This document shows, piece after piece, positions 61,076 through 64,000 of a stretch of DNA of 64,000 nt (position 1 is the stretch's first letter; the number at the start of each line of letters is the position of its first letter). Source of the DNA: Streptomyces sp. NRRL F-5126 (GTDB taxonomy: Bacteria > Actinomycetota > Actinomycetes > Streptomycetales > Streptomycetaceae); the NCBI RefSeq assembly GCF_000721265.1, contig NZ_JOFZ01000001.1, positions 434,001 to 498,000 of the forward strand, read 5' to 3'. The notes beneath the pieces were generated by a model, which saw only the letters and a list, made by a program, of their open reading frames with translations, ran no database searches and had not been told where the DNA came from. The position numbers were made by a program, and so were the translations under genes.

Positions 61076-61669
61076 GTGCCTGTTGAGGAGTCGGCGCTCA
61101 GACGCGCCAGAGCACCGGAGCACCGCATCTGGCCCGACGATCCCTTGTTGGCCGTGCGCGCCGGCGAGGGCGACACGGACGCCTTCGAAAGGCTTGTCCG
61201 CCGGCACACCCCCGTGCTGCTGGCACTCGCGAACCGCCTGCTCACGGACGCTGGTGATGCGGAGGACGCCGTGCAGGACGCGTTCGTGAGCGCGTGGCGA
61301 CGGCTGCCCGAGTTCCGGGCGGACTCGTCGTTCCAGACGTGGATGTACCGCATCGTGACGAACAGGTGTCTCAACCAGCTGCGCTCCCGGCGCCCGACGA
61401 CCACGCTCGACGCGGTCCCGGAACCGCAGGCACCCGACCACTACGCGTCGCCGTCCCGTGCCGCGGAGTCCTCCGCGGTGGTGTCGGATCTCCACAGCGC
61501 GCTCGGCCGGCTCTCCCCCGAGCAGCGGGCATGCTGGCTCCTGCGCGAGATGCACGGTCTGTCGTAAGAGGACATCGCGTCGGTGGTGGGGATCAATCAG
61601 GAGGCCGTACGCGGCAGGATCTATCGGGCACGCCGCTCTTTGACGGAGGCGATGGTCGCATGGCGATGA
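61076..61669 (+). pseudogene. ECF sigma factor interrupted by an in-frame TAA in region 4
   Basis: GTG 61076 opens a sigma-70 ECF frame. Region 2 reads AFERLVRRHTPVLLALANRL to DAEDAVQDAFVSAWRRLPEF, and region 4 begins LGRLSPEQRACWLLREMHGL. At 61565-61567 a TAA follows LS, where related sigma factors have a Tyr (LSYEDIA). The frame continues without further stops as EDIASVVGINQEAVRGRIYR ARRSL to TGA 61667-61669, which overlaps the next ATG. As written the protein has 163 residues and lacks the helix that reads -35 elements. A sequencing error, a real nonsense mutation, or stop-codon readthrough are the alternatives. Confidence 0.85.
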
Positions 61670-62391
61670 ACACGAACCCGCCGAACACGCCCCCGTGGGA
61701 GCAGGACGGCGAAGGGGACCGGGTGCATGGGGACGACGAACTGCTCCCGTGCGGTCGTTCCCTCGCGTGGCTGTGGGAGGAGTGGGACGACGGCGATGTC
61801 CGCCCCGACCCTCATGTGGCGCAGTGCCCCCACTGCACGGCCGCTCTGGGCCGGCTCAGCGCCTTGCAGGACTTCGTCGGCCGCGCCACGGACGACGCGG
61901 CGGGCCCGGCCGACGGCGCGACTGAGTCGATCGCGAGCCGCACCGAGTCGGTGACGGCCAGGGTGATGGACATCGTCCGGCTCGAGCTCCGCCCCGGGCT
62001 CACCCTGCCTCTCGGGGAGCCAGAGGAGGACTCCTGGATCGTGGAGGCCGCCGTCGCCAAGGTTCTGCGCACGGCGGCCGAGACTCTGCCCGGCGTGCGG
62101 GCGGGCAGCTGCCGGATCCGTCCGGTGGCGGCAGACGATGTGGGGGTCCGGGATCCCTTGCCGGACGTGCCGTTGCACCGCCCCGTCGACGTCTACGTGG
62201 AGTTGGCGGTGTCGACGTCATGGGCGATGCCCGAACTGGCCCGCCAGGTGCGCGAGCGGATGTTGGCCGCCGCTGACGAGGCGGTGGGCATCGATGTGCG
62301 GTCGATAGACGTCTCGGTGATCGACCTCCTGGACGAGGAGGCGGTCGACGCGGTGACCGGGGGCGAGAGCGAGCGAGGTGCCCGATGGTAA
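61666..62391 (+). CDS. anti-sigma-like zinc domain fused to an Asp23/Gls24-type domain
   Basis: A 241-residue protein. Its start overlaps the ancestral sigma stop (ATGA), the usual position of an anti-sigma factor. The N-terminal part has HVAQCPHC (H-x3-C-x2-C), the zinc motif of anti-sigma factors. The C-terminal part has LEDSWIVEAAVAKVLRTAAE-type helices and PVDVYVELAVSTSWAMPELA, resembling an Asp23/Gls24 domain. No transmembrane helix is seen. This joins the sigma factor with the stress operon on the other strand. Confidence 0.8.
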   Translation: MNTNPPNTPPWEQDGEGDRVHGDDELLPCGRSLAWLWEEWDDGDVRPDPHVAQCPHCTAALGRLSALQDFVGRATDDAAGPADGATESIASRTESVTARVMDIVRLELRPGLTLPLGEPEEDSWIVEAAVAKVLRTAAETLPGVRAGSCRIRPVAADDVGVRDPLPDVPLHRPVDVYVELAVSTSWAMPELARQVRERMLAAADEAVGIDVRSIDVSVIDLLDEEAVDAVTGGESERGARW

Positions 62392-62750
62392 GCAGGCGCG
62401 ACATGGCGGCCCGGCTCGCCCAGGAGGCGGCCGCCGTAGCACGTGGCACGGACGGCGTGGCGTTCCTGAGGCCAGGTCTCGGGGATGTCGTCCGCGGTGC
62501 CGCCCGTCTCGCGCCGCCGACGGGCGGGGTCCGTGTCCGGTACGAGGCGGACCGGGCGCACTGGCGGATACAGATCCAGCTGGTGGCGGCACAGGATCGC
62601 CGTGCGGTGGACGTGACCAGGGCTGTGCGCGCCGCCGTCGAGTCGGCGGCGAGCGCGGTGCTCGCCCGGGCGGCGGCAGGCGGGCCGATGCCGGCGAGGG
62701 TGGACGGGTGCCACGTGTCCGTGTCCGTCACGATCACGGGCGTCGCCTGA
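62385..62750 (+). CDS. small Asp23-like protein
   Basis: A 121-residue protein starting with MVSRRDMAARLAQEAAAVAR, with VRVRYEADRAHWRIQIQLVA, then RVDGCHVSVSVTITGVA. It has the compact alternating pattern of Asp23/Gls24 relatives but lacks a diagnostic motif. ATG 62385 overlaps the previous stop. It probably belongs to the same operon as the anti-sigma fusion. Confidence 0.65.
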   Translation: MVSRRDMAARLAQEAAAVARGTDGVAFLRPGLGDVVRGAARLAPPTGGVRVRYEADRAHWRIQIQLVAAQDRRAVDVTRAVRAAVESAASAVLARAAAGGPMPARVDGCHVSVSVTITGVA

Positions 62751-62819
62751 GGGACGGCGGGGTGGGACGGAAGTCGCTCGCGGGGTACCCGGGCAGAGTC
62801 CGGTACGGAAGGAGGGCCT

Positions 62820-63524
62820 GTGGGAAAGGCAGAGTCGCTGCGGCGTTACCGCGGCAAGCGCGATTTCGGCGCCACGAGCGAACCGAGCGGCGGCACGGGT
62901 GACCTCGAAGCGCGAGAGGGCCAGGGGCACGGGTGGCAGGGCAGCGCGGGTGGCGGCCAGGCGTCGTACGTCGTGCAGATCCACGATGCAAGCACGATGC
63001 ACTTCGACTTCCGCCTTGAGGTGGATGGTGTACTCAAGTCCTGGGCCGTCCCCAAGGGGCCTTCCACGGATCCCGGGGACAAGCGTCTGGCGGTCCCGAC
63101 CGAGGATCACCCACTGGAGTACCGCGAGTACGAGGGCGTCATCGGCCGGGGGCAGTACGGCGCCGGAACGGTGATCGTGTGGGACGCGGGTACGTACCGG
63201 CCGCTCAACAAGGACGGCGCCCCTGGGGACGAGGCATCCTTCGCGAAGGCGCTGGCGAAAGGGCATGCCAGCTTCTGGCTGGACGGACCGAAGCTGAAGG
63301 GTGGCTTCTCGCTCACGCGCTTCCGCGGTGGTGGCGGCACGGGCCGCGAGAACGACGGCGAGGAAGCATGGCTGCTGGTCAAACGCTCCGGCACGGGCGC
63401 GGACCGCTCGGGCCGCACCACGCCCGACCCACGCAGGGCCAGGTCTGCGAGGTCGGGCCGTACCTTGCGGCAGGTGTCGCAGGGGGCGGGAACCGGAGGC
63501 GGGAAGGGGACAACCACGTCATGA
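62820..63524 (+). CDS. LigD-type 3'-phosphoesterase domain protein
   Basis: A 234-residue protein carrying the 3'-phosphoesterase fold of bacterial non-homologous end-joining ligase LigD, which trims blocked 3' ends. SYVVQIHDASTMHFDFRLEV contains the metal-binding H-x5-H-x-D-x-R residues, and KSWAVPKGPS follows. GTG 62820 has GGAGG upstream. The gene is separate from the ligase gene but overlaps it by ATGA, so both parts are coupled. The N-terminal 40 residues and the C-terminal 45 are low-complexity. Confidence 0.9.
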   Translation: MGKAESLRRYRGKRDFGATSEPSGGTGDLEAREGQGHGWQGSAGGGQASYVVQIHDASTMHFDFRLEVDGVLKSWAVPKGPSTDPGDKRLAVPTEDHPLEYREYEGVIGRGQYGAGTVIVWDAGTYRPLNKDGAPGDEASFAKALAKGHASFWLDGPKLKGGFSLTRFRGGGGTGRENDGEEAWLLVKRSGTGADRSGRTTPDPRRARSARSGRTLRQVSQGAGTGGGKGTTTS

Positions 63525-64000
63525 GTGAGCTGCTTGCCTCCCTGACCGACGATGAGCGGCGGCTGCTGTCCGACGCCCCGTCGGGTGCCGAGTTGGCGGC
63601 GCAGCCCATGCTGGCCACGCTGAGCGACCGCAGGGATTTCCACGCGGGCGGGTGGATCTTCGAGCGAAAACTCGACGGGGTCCGTGTTCTGGCCGTGCGC
63701 GACATGCGGGGCGTGCGGCTCCTGTCGCGCACCGGTCAGCGTCAGAACGCGACGTACCCCGAGATCGTGGACGCGCTGCAGGAGCAGGGGTCCACCGACT
63801 TCGTGCTGGACGGCGAGGTCGTGGCGTACTCCCACGGGCGTACTGATTTCTCCCGTCTCCAGCAGCGCCTCGGCATCACCGACGAGCGCCGGGCACGCGC
63901 CAGCAAGGTCGCCGTCACGTACTACGTCTTCGACATCCTGCGGTTGGACGGCGCGGACCTCGCCCGACTTCCGTTGCGGGCCCGGAAAGCGCTGCTTCGC
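63521..64000 (+). CDS. ATP-dependent DNA ligase, LigD ligase domain (3' end outside window)
   Basis: The gene runs off the end of the window. ATG 63521 overlaps the phosphoesterase stop. FERKLDGVR (about residues 48-56) is the nucleotidyltransferase motif I with the AMP-accepting lysine, followed by LLSRTGQRQNATYPEIVDAL and VLDGEVVAYSHG. It should seal double-strand breaks with Ku. No ku gene is in the window, and the primase-type polymerase domain is not visible up to the end. Confidence 0.92.
   Translation, partial: MSELLASLTDDERRLLSDAPSGAELAAQPMLATLSDRRDFHAGGWIFERKLDGVRVLAVRDMRGVRLLSRTGQRQNATYPEIVDALQEQGSTDFVLDGEVVAYSHGRTDFSRLQQRLGITDERRARASKVAVTYYVFDILRLDGADLARLPLRARKALLR

Overview
The window is chromosomal DNA from a high-GC actinomycete, almost certainly a Streptomyces. 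The evidence is extreme GC with G/C third codon positions, frequent GTG starts, ATGA/GTGA gene overlaps, a groEL2 without groES behind CIRCE operators, DasR-type and CsoR-type operators, a BldD-box-like site before a GAF-PAS-GGDEF gene, and a SigK/RskA pair. From memory, the order groEL2, csp, threonine-synthase-like, sulfur carrier, otsA, otsB, nagK-nagA and cdgB matches the S. coelicolor SCO4296-SCO4281 interval. I saw no prophage, insertion sequence, CRISPR array, rRNA or tRNA gene.

Layout. 1-3015: tail of a siderophore-type ABC importer. 3016-3601: gene-free with a long direct repeat. 3602-10841: membrane protein, large helicase-associated protein, VanZ-like protein, Ser/His-rich lipoprotein and XPB helicase. 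10855-13151: small protein, Lrp-type regulator and divergent SDR. 13422-15521: HelR/HelD-like RNA polymerase-recycling helicase, followed by about 175-bp repeats. 16097-19284: divergent cutC and copA with two CsoR-like boxes and a DasR-like site. 19387-22107: HD protein, Cmx-like efflux pump and two small coupled genes. 22207-25900: murR/rpiR, murQ and PTS EIIBC for MurNAc use. 26030-28280: groEL2 and csp, with a phased double CIRCE and a 68-bp tandem repeat. 28675-30473: sulfur carrier and threonine-synthase-like gene under a SAM-I riboswitch. 30911-35305: otsA, otsB, a DUF3263 gene and a sugar-binding lipoprotein. 35501-38756: nagK-nagA and a PfkB-type kinase. 38770-41667: carbohydrate-binding membrane protein and a diguanylate cyclase. 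41999-49215: assorted metabolic, export, tellurite-type and peptidase genes. 49663-58413: the SigK region. 58475-62750: Asp23/Gls24-AmaP envelope-stress genes beside an ECF sigma gene broken by an in-frame TAA. 62820-64000: LigD-type phosphoesterase and ligase, the ligase running off the end.

How the genes work together. Three units converge on amino sugars (murR-murQ-PTS, nagK-nagA, and possibly cutC through its DasR-like site). The riboswitch-controlled pair at 28675-30473 fits a route from O-phosphohomoserine to homocysteine using a protein-bound thiocarboxylate (MetM/MetO type), better than threonine synthesis. The SigK region matches, gene for gene, the mycobacterial sigK-rskA, Fas1 (MPT70/83) and Rv0449c-Rv0446c sets. 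I find a shared promoter pattern (CCAATC or CCAGTC, 16 nt, then a CGAA core) before sigK, before the Mo oxidoreductase-Fas1 pair and before the lipid operon, so one regulon is likely.

Limits: everything is read by eye. Start codons, operators and promoters are predictions, and gene symbols rest on motifs and remembered synteny, not on searches.
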